From: Microbacterium sp. BH-3-3-3
GTDB lineage: Bacteria > Actinomycetota > Actinomycetes > Actinomycetales > Microbacteriaceae
DNA: 64,000 bases
Assembly (NCBI RefSeq): GCF_007679045.1
Contig: NZ_VEFS01000007.1
Span: 62,001-126,000, forward strand
Direction: 5' to 3'
In this document: piece by piece, positions 16,908 through 26,472 of the stretch
How the letters are laid out: each line of letters opens with the position of its first letter
Numbering within the stretch: position 1 is the first letter of the stretch
Notes under the pieces: generated by a model
Databases searched by the model: none
Told to the model about the DNA's origin: nothing
The model's input: only the letters and a program-made list of their open reading frames with translations
Translations under genes and position numbers: made by a program

Positions 16908-17459
16908 ATGACCGAGCTCGGCGACCGCATCGCGACGACCCTCCGGCGCGAGCGCGAGAGGCGCGACCTCAGCGTCAGCGAGCTCGCGCGGCGCGCGGGC
17001 GTGGCGAAGGCGACCGTGTCGCAGCTGGAGAACGGCGGCGGCAATCCCAGTGTCGAGACGCTGTGGGCTCTCGCGTCGACCCTTGAGATCCCGTTCGCCG
17101 ACTTCGTCGACGAGGGGGTGCACTCCCCCACCCTGATCCGCGCGGGCGAAGCCGGAACGGCCGTGGCGTCGTCGGCATCCGACTACATCGCCGTCCTGCT
17201 CTCGGCAAGCCCGCCGCACGCCCGCCGCGACATCTACCTGCTGTCGGCCGAGCCCGGCACGCCGCGACGGTCCGACCCGCACCCGCGCGGCACGATCGAG
17301 CACCTCGTCATGGTGTCGGGGCGCGGAATGGTCGGCCCGGTCGACGACCCCTTCGAGCTCTCGCCCGGCGATTACCTGTCGTATCCGGGCGATGCCCCGC
17401 ACGTGTTCGAGGCGCTCACGCCCGGCATGAGCGCGGTGTGCGTGGTCGAGTCGCGCTGA
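16908..17459 (+). CDS. XRE-family regulator with C-terminal cupin domain
   Basis: The 183-residue protein has an N-terminal helix-turn-helix (about 5-60, RDLSVSELARRAGVAKATVSQLENG) and a C-terminal cupin (about 105-180, PHPRGTIEHLVMVSG...LSPGDYLSYPGDAPHVFEA). Such proteins usually repress neighbouring transport or catabolic genes and bind an effector in the cupin. The ATG at 16908 is chosen; a longer frame from 16797 would run through azlC and the operator. An amino-acid effector would suit control of azlCD, but this is inference. Confidence 0.88.
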   Translation: MTELGDRIATTLRRERERRDLSVSELARRAGVAKATVSQLENGGGNPSVETLWALASTLEIPFADFVDEGVHSPTLIRAGEAGTAVASSASDYIAVLLSASPPHARRDIYLLSAEPGTPRRSDPHPRGTIEHLVMVSGRGMVGPVDDPFELSPGDYLSYPGDAPHVFEALTPGMSAVCVVESR

Positions 17460-17486
17460 CGCCCCGGGCTGGCGCCTCGCCCCCTC

Positions 17487-17548
17487 GTTGAGTGTCCAGA
17501 ACACGCCGCACCCTTTTTGTGGTCAGCGGCGTGTCCTAGACGCTCAAC
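17487..17548. repeat. Double inverted-repeat element, copy 1
   Basis: The 62-bp element has outer arms GTTGAGTGTCC and AGACGCTCAAC (imperfect) and perfect inner arms ACACGCCGC and GCGGCGTGT around an A+T-richer loop with a run of five T. It follows the XRE gene by 27 bp. A terminator role for that gene is possible, but the second copy close by suggests a repeat family. Confidence 0.7.
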
Positions 17549-17571
17549 AGGTCTGCGCCGCGCGACACCCG

Positions 17572-17632
17572 GTCGAGTGTCCACGACACGCCGCATCGGT
17601 CGACGGCCAGCGGAGTGTTGTGGACACTCGAG
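17572..17632. repeat. Double inverted-repeat element, copy 2
   Basis: This copy has the same plan as 17487-17548. The outer arms are TCGAGTGTCCAC and GTGGACACTCGA (perfect). The inner arms are ACACGCCGC and GCGGAGTGT (one mismatch). The loop sequence differs from that of copy 1. The outer arms differ from copy 1 in step (TTGAG/CTCAA versus TCGAG/CTCGA), which suggests selection for pairing. Confidence 0.7.
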
Positions 17633-17704
17633 AGGTCTCGAACCCGCCGCCAGCGAGCGAGGGCGCGCGTCGACAGCTGCCGGCGGCGAAGCTATCGTGC
17701 AGGC

Positions 17705-18070
17705 ATGTCCCGCGTCTTCGACATGCCCTTCTCGTCGGTCTACCCGTTGTACGTCGCGAAGGTCGAGCGCAAAGGGCGCACCGTCGACGAGCTCGACGCC
17801 GTGATCCGCTGGCTCACCGGGTTCAGTGAGGCGGAGCTCGCCCGCCATGCCCGGGGGACGACCACGTTCCGCGAGTTCTTCGACGACGCGCGACTCACCC
17901 CGCAGGCGTCGGAGATCACCGGCGTGGTGTGTGGAGTGCGGGTCGAGCAGATCGACGACCCGCTGATGTACCGGATCCGCCTGCTCGACAAGGTCGTCGA
18001 CGAACTGGCGAAGGGCAAGGCGCTCGCGAAGGTCATGCGCACGTCTGCCCCTGCCGCCGCCCAGGGGTGA
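17705..18070 (+). CDS. DUF2200 family protein
   Basis: The 121-residue protein MSRVFDMPFSSVYPLYVAKVERKGR... matches DUF2200, also found in Firmicutes, along its whole length, including ELDAVIRWLTGFSE and CGVRVEQIDDPLMYRIRLLDKVVDELAKGK. No enzyme function is known. The ATG at 17705 fits the conserved N-terminus. It is a single gene with repeats on both sides: the double inverted repeats upstream and hairpin array D downstream. Confidence 0.88.
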   Translation: MSRVFDMPFSSVYPLYVAKVERKGRTVDELDAVIRWLTGFSEAELARHARGTTTFREFFDDARLTPQASEITGVVCGVRVEQIDDPLMYRIRLLDKVVDELAKGKALAKVMRTSAPAAAQG

Positions 18071-18090
18071 GGTCGCGGCGCGCGACCGGC

Positions 18091-18332
18091 GAAGGTCCCT
18101 GAGCCTGTCGAAGGGACCGGGGGCTGCGACAGGATCGGCCACCTACGCGGGGAACCGGAGGCTTCGACAGGCTCAGCCACCTGCGCCGAGACCGGGGGCT
18201 TCGACGGGCTCAGCCACCTGCGGCGAAACCGGGGGCTTCGACGGGCTCAGCCACCTGCGCCGGGACGGGCGGCTTCGACAGGCTCAGCCACCTCCGCGGC
18301 GAAACCGGGGGCTTCGACAGGCTCAGCCACCT
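18091..18332. repeat. Hairpin-repeat array D, 7 units
   Basis: One GGTCCCT/AGGGACC unit is followed by six units of the GGTGGCT/AGCCACC type in the opposite orientation. The second unit is degenerate (GCTGCGACAGGATCGGCCACC). Left arms are often GGGGGCT, which leaves imperfect pairing. Spacing is 36-45 bp. The array lies between the convergent DUF2200 and typA genes. Confidence 0.88.
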
Positions 18333-18352
18333 GGCCACGCATCCCGGAACGC

Positions 18353-18391
18353 GAACGGCCCCGCCGAGCACGAGGCTGGGCGGGGCCGTTC
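18353..18391 (-). terminator. typA terminator
   Basis: A 13-bp perfect stem, GAACGGCCCCGCC and GGCGGGGCCGTTC, encloses a 13-nt loop. It lies 14 bp past the typA stop on the minus strand. Confidence 0.8.
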
Positions 18392-18404
18392 AGGACGGGG
18401 ATGC

Positions 18405-20318
18405 TTACGCGTTGGCGTCCTGACGCTTCAGGCGCGAAGCGGAGCGACCGCGCGCGGTCGCGTCGAGCTCGACCTTGCGGATGCGCACCTTCTCGGGCGT
18501 GACCTCGACGCATTCGTCGTCGCGAGCGAACTCCAGCGACTCCTCGAGCGTGAGGATGCGCGGGGGCGTCATCGACTCGAAGGAGTCGGAGGTCGACGAA
18601 CGCATGTTCGTGAGCTTCTTCTCCTTGGTGATGTTGACGTCCATGTCGTCGGCGCGCGAGTTCTCGCCGATGACCATGCCCTCGTAGACCTCTTCGGTGG
18701 GCTGCACGAAGAAGCTCATGCGCTCCTGCAGGGCGATCATGGCGAACGGGGTGACGACACCCATGCGGTCGGCGACGATCGAGCCGTTCTGACGGGTCGT
18801 GATCGAGCCGGCCCAGTCGTCGTAGCCGTGCGAGATCGCGTTCGCGATGCCGGTGCCGCGCGTGATCGTGAGGAACTCGCTGCGGAAACCGATCAGACCG
18901 CGCGAGGGCACGACGAACTCCATGCGCACCCAGCCGGTGCCGTGGTTCGTCATGTTGTCCATGCGGCCCTTGCGGGCGGCCATCAGCTGCGTGATCGCAC
19001 CGAGGTGCTCTTCGGGCGCGTCGATGGTGAGGTGCTCGAAGGGCTCCTTGAGCTTGCCGTCTTCGCCGCGCTTGGTGACCACCTGAGGCTTGCCGACGGT
19101 GAGCTCGAAGCCCTCGCGACGCATGTTCTCGACCAGGATGGCCAGCGCCAGCTCGCCGCGGCCCTGGACCTCCCACGCGTCGGGGCGTCCGATGTCGACG
19201 ACCTTGAGCGAGACGTTACCGATGAGCTCGCGGTCGAGGCGGTCCTTCACCATGCGGGCGGTGAGCTTGTGACCCTTGACCTTGCCCATGAGGGGCGAGG
19301 TGTTGGTGCCGATGGTCATCGAGATGGCCGGGTCGTCGACGGTGATCGCCTTGAGCGGGCGCACGTCGTCGGGGTCGGCAATGGTCTCGCCGATGGTGAT
19401 GTCGGGGAAACCGGCGATGGCGACGATGTCACCGGGGCCGGCGTCTTCGGCGGGGTAGCGCTCGAGGGCACGGGTCTTCAGCAGCTCGGTGATGCGGGCG
19501 TTGCTGGTGGTGCCGTCGGCGCGCACCCAGGCCACGGTCTGGCCCTTCTTCAGCGTGCCGTTGAACACGCGCAGCAGCGCGAGGCGACCGAGGAACGGCG
19601 AGGAGTCGAGGTTGGTGACCCAGGCCTGCAGCGGAGCCTCGTCGTCGTAGGCGGGAGCCGGGACGTGCTCGAGGATCGCACCGAAGAGCGGCTCGAGGTC
19701 TTCGTTGTCGGGCAGCGAGCCGTTGTCGGGACGGTTGAGCGACGCGGCACCCGCGCGGCCCGAGGCGTACACGACGGGGACGTCGAGCAGCGCGTCGACG
19801 TCGAGGTCGGGCACGTCGTCGACGAGGTCGGACGCGAGGCCCAGCAGCAGGTCGTGCGCCTCTTCTTCGACCTCGGCGATGCGCGCGTCGGGGCGGTCGG
19901 TCTTGTTGACCAGCAGGATGACGGGGAGCTTGGCCTCGAGGGCCTTGCGCAGCACGAAGCGCGTCTGGGGCAGCGGGCCCTCGGACGCGTCGACGAGCAG
20001 CACGACGCCGTCGACCATCGACAGGCCGCGCTCGACCTCTCCACCGAAGTCAGCGTGGCCGGGGGTGTCGATCACGTTGATCGTGACCGGAACCTCGGTG
20101 TGCACACCGTTGTAGGTGATCGCCGTGTTCTTGGCGAGGATCGTGATGCCCTTTTCGCGCTCGAGGTCGTTCGAGTCCATCGCGCGCTCTTCGACGTGCG
20201 CGTGGTCGCCGAACGAGCCGGTCTGGCGGAGCATGGCGTCGACGAGAGTCGTCTTGCCGTGGTCGACGTGCGCGACGATCGCGACGTTACGGAGGTCAGG
20301 ACGAAGGGCGTGCGCCAT
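18405..20318 (-). CDS. typA: Ribosome-binding translational GTPase TypA/BipA
   Basis: The 637-residue protein has the translation-factor GTPase motifs [10 protein letters not shown] (residues 16-25), [13 protein letters not shown] and NKTDRPDAR, followed by domain II and the BipA-type C-terminal region ([45 protein letters not shown]). TypA assists 50S assembly and stress or cold growth. The ATG at 20318 gives the standard N-terminus [20 protein letters not shown]; the longer frame upstream has no family match. It is monocistronic. Confidence 0.95.
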   Translation of the reverse strand: MAHALRPDLRNVAIVAHVDHGKTTLVDAMLRQTGSFGDHAHVEERAMDSNDLEREKGITILAKNTAITYNGVHTEVPVTINVIDTPGHADFGGEVERGLSMVDGVVLLVDASEGPLPQTRFVLRKALEAKLPVILLVNKTDRPDARIAEVEEEAHDLLLGLASDLVDDVPDLDVDALLDVPVVYASGRAGAASLNRPDNGSLPDNEDLEPLFGAILEHVPAPAYDDEAPLQAWVTNLDSSPFLGRLALLRVFNGTLKKGQTVAWVRADGTTSNARITELLKTRALERYPAEDAGPGDIVAIAGFPDITIGETIADPDDVRPLKAITVDDPAISMTIGTNTSPLMGKVKGHKLTARMVKDRLDRELIGNVSLKVVDIGRPDAWEVQGRGELALAILVENMRREGFELTVGKPQVVTKRGEDGKLKEPFEHLTIDAPEEHLGAITQLMAARKGRMDNMTNHGTGWVRMEFVVPSRGLIGFRSEFLTITRGTGIANAISHGYDDWAGSITTRQNGSIVADRMGVVTPFAMIALQERMSFFVQPTEEVYEGMVIGENSRADDMDVNITKEKKLTNMRSSTSDSFESMTPPRILTLEESLEFARDDECVEVTPEKVRIRKVELDATARGRSASRLKRQDANA

Positions 20319-20428
20319 GGAGGGTCTCCAGGAAAATTCGGGGTGGTGCCCGGAATCGGGCGTCTCTAGTCTACCGGCCCGCGCCGATACTCCCGGCAGC
20401 GGACGTTCAGGAACGGTCCGGACGCACG

Positions 20429-20465
20429 AAAGGGGCGGGATCCCGCAGGACCCCGCCCCCCTTTT
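20429..20465 (-). terminator. Terminator at the end of the first Opp operon
   Basis: The stem GGGGCGGG-plus-TCC pairs with GGA-plus-CCCCGCCCC around a GCA loop, flanked by AAA and TTTT. It lies 12 bp past the oppA stop at 20477 and acts on the minus strand. Confidence 0.82.
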
Positions 20466-20476
20466 CACGAGGTGCG

Positions 20477-22156
20477 TCAGCTGTTCTGGAAGCCCACGAT
20501 CGTCCAGTCGACGGTCTCGAACTGGGTGGCGCCCCAGTTCACGAGACCCTGCTTGACGGCGTAGACGTTGGGCAGCGGCGCGATCGGGATGATCGGCACG
20601 TACGACCACAGCACCTTGTCGATCTCCTCGGCCGTCTTCAGGCGCGAGTCGGGGTCGAGGTCGGTGTTGGCCTTCTGCCACAGGTCCGCGAGCTGCGGGT
20701 CGGCGATGCCGGTGTAGTTCTGCGCCGAGTCGACGGGCGAGAACAGCGACTCGCTCGACGAGATCGGGTACGCGGTACCGCGCCACGAGAACGTCACCAT
20801 CTCGAAGTCACCGGGGATGATGTAGTCGCTGAAGTAGCCGCCCACGGGCACGGTGTTCAGATCGACCGGGATGCCGAACTCGCTGAGGTCGGCCTGGATC
20901 TGCTCGGCACGCTGGATGTTCGTGGCGGTGTCGGCGGGGACGGTGACCGAGAACTTCAGCGGGGTGCCGTCCTTGACCCAGGAGTCGCCGTCCTTGGTGT
21001 AACCGGCGTCTTCGAGGTACTTGGCACCGGCGTCGGTGTCGTAGGGCAGCGCCTCGTCGGTGTAGCCGTCCTGACCGGGCATGAACACGTAGCTGCCCTG
21101 CGTGATGGCGGGGACGCCGACGGGCGAGTTCGCCGTGTTGGCGATCTGCTCGCGGTTGACGATGGATGCCACGGCCTTGCGGACGTTGACGTCGGCCAGC
21201 GGACCGTCGGAGGCGCGCATGGTGATGTGCGTCCAGGTCAGACCGTTGGAGGCCTGGATCTCGGCGCCCTGCACGTTCTGAGCGGTCTGGTAGAGGTCGG
21301 CGTTGGCGCTGATGTTCAGCGCGTCGATCTCACCGTTGCTGAACGAGGTGCCCTGCTGGTCCTGGCTCACCGCGCGGTAGACGATCGTCTCAAGCTTGGG
21401 CGCCTGGCCCCACCACTTGGGGTTGCGCTCGAGGGTCGCGATACCGGCCGTCGAGTCGAACGAACCCAGGAGGAAGGGACCCGAAGAGGGAAGGGCCGTG
21501 GTGAGGTAGCCCGTGTTGAAGGTGTTCGGGTCGCTCGCGGCCGAGGCGGGGAGGATCTGACCGAGCAGACCCTGCCAGTCGGCGTACACCGACGAGAACG
21601 TGATGATGACGTCGAACTCGTCCGTGCCCTGCTCGACCGATTCGATCTGGTCCCAGCCGGTGGTGGAGATGACGACGTACTCGGGGTTCGAGCCGTTGTT
21701 GGCCTTCCAGGTGGCCTGGTAGTCGGCGACGGTGATGGGCGTCCCGTCCTCCCACACGGCATCCGGGTTCAGCTTGATCTCGACCGTCTGGGGGCTCTCG
21801 TTGGTCAGCTCGACCGACGAGGCGTAGTCCTCGTTGACGACCGGCTTGCCCGACTCGTCGATCTTGATGGGGCCACCCTGCATCGCCGAGATGATGTCGT
21901 TGGTGTTGGCCTCATTGCCGTCGATCTGGAAGTTGTTCCAGTTGACGGGCATCGAGTCGACGGCCAGCGTGAGGGTTCCGCCGTCCTGCACGTCGGCGGC
22001 GTCGGCGCGGACCCACGCGGTCGAGGGCAGCGAGTTCTGGTCCTCGGGGTTGGCGGACGGAGCCGCCGTGTTGCCCGGCGCGCAGCCGGCGATCGCCAGG
22101 GCGGCGACGCTCAGCAGCGTGAGGGCGCCGAGCCCCTTCGCTTTGCGGATCTTCAT
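20477..22156 (-). CDS. oppA: Oligopeptide ABC transporter substrate-binding lipoprotein (system 1)
   Basis: The 559-residue family 5 solute-binding protein has a lipoprotein signal peptide with the lipobox LAIAGC (Cys24) and the family features GGTLTLAVDSMPVNWN, LNPDAVWEDGTPITVADYQATWK and FSWRGTAYP. It binds peptides at the outer face of the membrane. It is the last gene of oppB-oppC-oppDF-oppA, starting four bases after the ATPase stop. A binding protein placed last is less common than first. The peptide specificity is unknown. Confidence 0.92.
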   Translation of the reverse strand: MKIRKAKGLGALTLLSVAALAIAGCAPGNTAAPSANPEDQNSLPSTAWVRADAADVQDGGTLTLAVDSMPVNWNNFQIDGNEANTNDIISAMQGGPIKIDESGKPVVNEDYASSVELTNESPQTVEIKLNPDAVWEDGTPITVADYQATWKANNGSNPEYVVISTTGWDQIESVEQGTDEFDVIITFSSVYADWQGLLGQILPASAASDPNTFNTGYLTTALPSSGPFLLGSFDSTAGIATLERNPKWWGQAPKLETIVYRAVSQDQQGTSFSNGEIDALNISANADLYQTAQNVQGAEIQASNGLTWTHITMRASDGPLADVNVRKAVASIVNREQIANTANSPVGVPAITQGSYVFMPGQDGYTDEALPYDTDAGAKYLEDAGYTKDGDSWVKDGTPLKFSVTVPADTATNIQRAEQIQADLSEFGIPVDLNTVPVGGYFSDYIIPGDFEMVTFSWRGTAYPISSSESLFSPVDSAQNYTGIADPQLADLWQKANTDLDPDSRLKTAEEIDKVLWSYVPIIPIAPLPNVYAVKQGLVNWGATQFETVDWTIVGFQNS

Positions 22157-22160
22157 GTGA

Positions 22161-24353
22161 TCAGTCCTCTCGTTGGTGATCGGGGAGGGTCTCCGACGCC
22201 GTGGTGCCGTCGATCGAAGACGTTCGGGGGGACGCGACCGACGCCGTCTCGAGGACGAGGTCGGAGCGTTCGGCGTAGTGGCACGCCACCTCGGAGCGCG
22301 CCGAAGAGCGCAGACCGGGGTCGTCGGAGTCGCACCGGCGCCGGTCGGCGTCGGGCAGCAGGCGGTACAGCGGGCAGCGCGTGCGGAAGCGGCATCCGGA
22401 GATCTCCTGCGTCGGGCTCGGCAGGTCGCCGTCGAGCAGGATGCGGGTGCGCGCGCGCTCGATGCGCGGATCCGGGATGGGCGCGGCCGAGATGAGGGCC
22501 TTGGTGTAGGGATGCCGGGGGTCGTCGAACACCGCGTCGACGGGACCCTGCTCGACGATGCGCCCGAGGTACATGACCGAGACGTCGTCGGCGATCTGAC
22601 GGACCACGGCGAGGTCGTGCGCGACGAAGAGGAACGACAGGCCGAGGCGTTCCTTGAGGTCTTCGAGCAGGTTGATGACACCGGCCTGGATCGAGACGTC
22701 GAGGGCCGAGACCGGCTCGTCGAGCACGACGACGGCGGGGTCGGTCGCGAGGGCGCGGGCGATGCCGATGCGCTGACGCTGACCGCCCGAGAACTCGTGC
22801 GGGTAGCGGTCCGACATGTTGGGGTCGAGGCCGACGAGCTCGAGCAGCTCGGTCATCTTGCGGTCGCGTTCGGCACGGGGCACGCCCTGCACCAGCAGCG
22901 GCTCGGTGATGACCTCGCCGACCGGCAGGCGCGGGTCGATCGCGCCCATCGGGTCTTGGAAGACGATCTGGATGCCCTTGCGCAGCGTCGCCTTGTCTGT
23001 GCGGCTCACGGTGGCCACGTCGGTGCCGTTGATGCGGATGCTGCCGCTCTGGGGCGCGACCATCTCCATGATCTCGAGGATCGTCGTCGTCTTCCCGCAC
23101 CCCGACTCCCCCACCAGGCCCATGGTGCGACCGGGCTGGATCGAGAACGAGATGCCGTCGACGGCGCGCACCGTGCCGATGCGGCGCGGGAAGACCGAGC
23201 CCTTCATCAGCGGGAAGTGCTTGGTCAGATCGGTGACCTCGACGGCCGGGGTGACGTCGGGACGCAGCGGCGGGATCTCGCCCAGCGCCTCGGGGCGGGG
23301 GAAGATGTCGGGGCGGGCGAGGGCACCGGAGGCGATCTCGTCGGCGCGAATGCAGGCCGAGACGTGATCGGGGTCGGTGCCGTGCATCGCGAGCTCGGGC
23401 TCGATGTCGTGGCACGCGTCGATCGCGATCGGGCAGCGCGCCGCGAAGGGGCACCCCTTGGGCAGGCTCGCGAGGGACGGCGGGCGTCCCTCCAACGGCA
23501 CCAGACGCTGCGAGCCGGCGGTCTGCATGTTCGGCACCGAGCGCAGCAGACCCACCGTGTAGGGCATGTGCGGGTCGTGGAAGATCTCGTCGACCGAGCC
23601 GCGCTCGACGAGCTTGCCCGCGTACATCACCGCGACGCGGTCGGCGTGACCGGCCACGACGCCGAGGTCGTGCGTGATGAGCACGACGGCGGCGCCCGTG
23701 ACCTCGCGGGCCTTCTGCAGCACCTCGAGGATCTGCGCCTGGATCGTCACGTCGAGCGCCGTGGTGGGCTCGTCGGCGATGATGACCCGCGGGTCGTTGG
23801 CGATGGCCATGGCGATCATCGCGCGCTGACGCATGCCGCCCGAGAACTCGTGCGGGTACGCGCGGGCCCGACGCTCGGCATCCGGGATGCCGACGAGCTT
23901 GAGCAGCTCGACCGAGCGGGCGTGCGCGGCCTGGGCCGACAGTGCCTTGTCGTGCAGGCGCAGGCCCTCGGAGATCTGGTCGCCCACCGTGTAGACCGGG
24001 GTGAGCGCCGACAGCGGGTCTTGGAAGACCATCGCGAGCTCGGCGCCGCGGATCTTCGACAGCTGGGCATCGTTCATCGCCAGCAGCGACCGACCGTCGT
24101 AGACGATGTCGCCCTCGACGCGGGCGTTCGAGGGCAGCAGCCCCATCACCGCGAGCGACGACACGCTCTTACCGGAACCGGACTCTCCGACGATGCCGAG
24201 GAACTCGCCCTCGTGCACGTCGTAGGAGATGCCGCGGACGGCGCGGACGGCGTTGCCCTCGCGCTGGGGGAAGGTCACGCTGAGGTCGCGGACCGACAGC
24301 AGCGGCTGGCGTCCGGTCGATGACAGCAGGGTGGCGGAACGGGGGTCAGTCAC
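22161..24353 (-). CDS. oppDF: Peptide ABC transporter, fused two-cassette ATPase (system 1)
   Basis: The 730-residue protein carries both ATP-binding cassettes of an Opp system in one chain. Cassette 1 has [11 protein letters not shown], the signature [13 protein letters not shown] and [11 protein letters not shown]. Cassette 2, from about residue 370, has [26 protein letters not shown] and [11 protein letters not shown]. Each ends with an oligopeptide-ABC C-terminal domain with the cysteine pattern [14 protein letters not shown] or [12 protein letters not shown], which in OppD/DppD proteins can hold an Fe-S cluster. It overlaps oppC by eight bases. Confidence 0.94.
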   Translation of the reverse strand: MTDPRSATLLSSTGRQPLLSVRDLSVTFPQREGNAVRAVRGISYDVHEGEFLGIVGESGSGKSVSSLAVMGLLPSNARVEGDIVYDGRSLLAMNDAQLSKIRGAELAMVFQDPLSALTPVYTVGDQISEGLRLHDKALSAQAAHARSVELLKLVGIPDAERRARAYPHEFSGGMRQRAMIAMAIANDPRVIIADEPTTALDVTIQAQILEVLQKAREVTGAAVVLITHDLGVVAGHADRVAVMYAGKLVERGSVDEIFHDPHMPYTVGLLRSVPNMQTAGSQRLVPLEGRPPSLASLPKGCPFAARCPIAIDACHDIEPELAMHGTDPDHVSACIRADEIASGALARPDIFPRPEALGEIPPLRPDVTPAVEVTDLTKHFPLMKGSVFPRRIGTVRAVDGISFSIQPGRTMGLVGESGCGKTTTILEIMEMVAPQSGSIRINGTDVATVSRTDKATLRKGIQIVFQDPMGAIDPRLPVGEVITEPLLVQGVPRAERDRKMTELLELVGLDPNMSDRYPHEFSGGQRQRIGIARALATDPAVVVLDEPVSALDVSIQAGVINLLEDLKERLGLSFLFVAHDLAVVRQIADDVSVMYLGRIVEQGPVDAVFDDPRHPYTKALISAAPIPDPRIERARTRILLDGDLPSPTQEISGCRFRTRCPLYRLLPDADRRRCDSDDPGLRSSARSEVACHYAERSDLVLETASVASPRTSSIDGTTASETLPDHQRED

Positions 24354-25269
24354 GGTTCGCTCCCGAAGTGGGGTCGATGGCGTCGCGCAGCGCGTCGCCG
24401 ATGAGGCTGATGGCCAGGAGCAGCACGATCAGCACGCCGGCGGGGTACACGAACAGCCACGGGCGGGTCACGGCGGCCGAGGTGCCCGCCGACAGCAGGG
24501 TGCCGAGCGAGACGTCGGGCGCCTGCACGCCGAAGCCGAAGTAGCTGAGCGAGGTCTCGGCCATGATGGCCGCGACGATGCCGAGGGTCGCGTCGATGAT
24601 CAGCAGCGACGCGATGTTGGGGATGATGTGGCGGCCGAGGATCTGCCGGGTCGGCATGCCCATGTAGCGCGCCGCCCGCACGAAGTCGCGGTTGCGCAGC
24701 GACCGGGTCTGGTTGCGCACCACCTGGGCGAGGATCATCCAGCTGAACACCGCCAGGAAGAAGGTCAGCGCCAGCCACGACAGGCCGCGCGTCAGCGGGC
24801 TCAGCAGCACGAGGATGAAGAACGAGGGCACCACCAGCAGCAGGTGGATGATCCAGCCGATGACGGCGTCGATCTTGCCGCCGAGGTAGCCGGCGACCGA
24901 GCCCACCGCCGCGGCGATCAGGGTCGCGCCGACACCCGCGAGGGCGCCGATGATGAGCGACTTCTGCAGGCCGACGAGCGTCTGGGCGTAGATGTCCTGC
25001 CCGATGCCGTTGGTGCCGAACCAGTGCAACTGCGTCGGGCCGAGGCCGACGTTGAGAAAGTCGCGCTGAGTGGCGTCCCACGGCGAGAGCAGGGGTCCGA
25101 TGAAGGCCCAGAGCACGATGAACACGAGCACGCTCGCGCCGACCCAGAACCGGGGCATCTTGCGCAGGCGTGCGCGCACCAGTGCACCGCGCGAGAGCGG
25201 CTTGCGGGCGCGGGTGACCGGGCTGGTGGCGACGAGGGTGCCGTCGAGGGCGTCTTCCTGCATTGTCAT
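24346..25269 (-). CDS. oppC: Peptide ABC transporter permease OppC (system 1)
   Basis: The 307-residue inner-membrane permease has a cytoplasmic N-terminus of about 37 residues, one membrane helix with FWVGASVLVFIVLWAFIGPLLSPW, an external loop, and a BPD domain with the EAA loop AARYMGMPTRQILGRHIIPNI. The start ATG follows the oppB stop after one base. TSGANRD at the end overlaps the ATPase start. Confidence 0.92.
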   Translation of the reverse strand: MTMQEDALDGTLVATSPVTRARKPLSRGALVRARLRKMPRFWVGASVLVFIVLWAFIGPLLSPWDATQRDFLNVGLGPTQLHWFGTNGIGQDIYAQTLVGLQKSLIIGALAGVGATLIAAAVGSVAGYLGGKIDAVIGWIIHLLLVVPSFFILVLLSPLTRGLSWLALTFFLAVFSWMILAQVVRNQTRSLRNRDFVRAARYMGMPTRQILGRHIIPNIASLLIIDATLGIVAAIMAETSLSYFGFGVQAPDVSLGTLLSAGTSAAVTRPWLFVYPAGVLIVLLLAISLIGDALRDAIDPTSGANRD

Positions 25270-25270
25270 G

Positions 25271-26251
25271 TCAGCTCCTCACTCTCGGGTCGAGGGCTGC
25301 GTAGAGCACTTCGGACAGGGTCGAAGAAAGCAGGACGAGCACGGCGACGAAAAGCGTCGAGCCCGCCACCGCATTGATGTCCTGCTGCGTCACGGCGTTG
25401 AGCTGGAATTGCCCCATCCCGCGCCACGAAAAGACGATCTCGAGCATCGCCGAACCGGCGATCAAGGTGCCGAAGCTGTAGGCGAAGAACGTCGACATCG
25501 GAATGAGGGCGATGCGCACGCCGTGACGGAACAATGCCTGCGTGCGCGGCAGGCCCTTCGCGCGGGCGGTGCGGATGTAGTCCGCCCCCAGCACGTCGAG
25601 CATCATGCTGCGCTGGTAGCGCGAGAACGACGCGGCGCTGATGAGCACGAGCGCGATCGTCGGCAGCAGCAGGTGCACGGCACGGTCGGCCAGCATCGGG
25701 CCGAAGCCCTCGACCCCCGCGGTGTACTCGCCGGTGAAGCGGATCACCTGGTTGCCCAGGGCGTTGTTGAAGGCGGTGGCCGCGATCATCAGCAGCACGC
25801 CGATCACGAAGGTCGGGGTCGCGAACACGAGGTACGACGCGTAGGTCGTGACCTGGTCGCTCGCGCGGTACTGGCGCACCGCGCCCCACACGCCGATGAG
25901 TACGCCGACGATGGCGCCGAGGATCGAGCCGATGAGCAGCAGGCGCAGGCTCGTGCCGGCGCGCGTGGCGATCTCGGTCATGACGTCCTGGCCACCGATC
26001 GTGGTGCCGAGGGAGAAGTTGGTGAACAGGTTCACCAACCAGTTCCACAGGCGCACGATGATCGGCACGTCGGGGTTGGCACCGAGAGCGTCGAGGCTCG
26101 CGATGATCGACTCCTGGGGCGGCCGCGGGTTCATGCCGTAGAAGCGGTCCTGAGGCCGCAGCAGCGCACTTCCCAGCACGTACGCGAGGCACGTGGCGAG
26201 CAGGCTGAGAACGGCGTAGTTCAGGAACCGGCGCAGAACGTAGAACGTCAT
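25271..26251 (-). CDS. oppB: Peptide ABC transporter permease OppB (system 1)
   Basis: The 326-residue permease has the N-terminal membrane anchor FLNYAVLSLLATCLAYVLGSAL, a periplasmic domain with FTNFSLGTTIGGQDV, and a BPD domain whose EAA loop reads RTARAKGLPRTQALFRHGVRIALIPM. It pairs with OppC to form the pore. It is the first gene of operon 1, with a 220-bp upstream region that holds an inverted repeat at 26416-26440. Confidence 0.92.
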   Translation of the reverse strand: MTFYVLRRFLNYAVLSLLATCLAYVLGSALLRPQDRFYGMNPRPPQESIIASLDALGANPDVPIIVRLWNWLVNLFTNFSLGTTIGGQDVMTEIATRAGTSLRLLLIGSILGAIVGVLIGVWGAVRQYRASDQVTTYASYLVFATPTFVIGVLLMIAATAFNNALGNQVIRFTGEYTAGVEGFGPMLADRAVHLLLPTIALVLISAASFSRYQRSMMLDVLGADYIRTARAKGLPRTQALFRHGVRIALIPMSTFFAYSFGTLIAGSAMLEIVFSWRGMGQFQLNAVTQQDINAVAGSTLFVAVLVLLSSTLSEVLYAALDPRVRS

Positions 26252-26415
26252 GACGCGCGAATGCCCGTCCGGAACGTCTCGGGGGTCTGCATCATGGGGG
26301 GTCCTCTCGCCTTCGAGATCCCCGCCGATTGTTTCGCCTGGCTAAGGATCTTCAGCGACCCTACGTCGGCTTTTCGCGGAATGTGCGCGGGGGGAACACA
26401 CTTTTCACGAATGTA

Positions 26416-26440
26416 ACAAAGCGCTTACATGGCGCTTTGT
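26416..26440 (-). terminator. Inverted repeat between the two Opp operons
   Basis: A 9-bp perfect inverted repeat, ACAAAGCGC and GCGCTTTGT, encloses a 7-nt loop TTACATG. It lies 33 bp past the PH-domain gene stop and 165 bp before oppB of system 1. It could end operon 2 or be an operator for operon 1; the sequence does not decide. Confidence 0.5.
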
Positions 26441-26472
26441 CACGAACGGTCAGCTCGAGCGCAGCACTGCGC

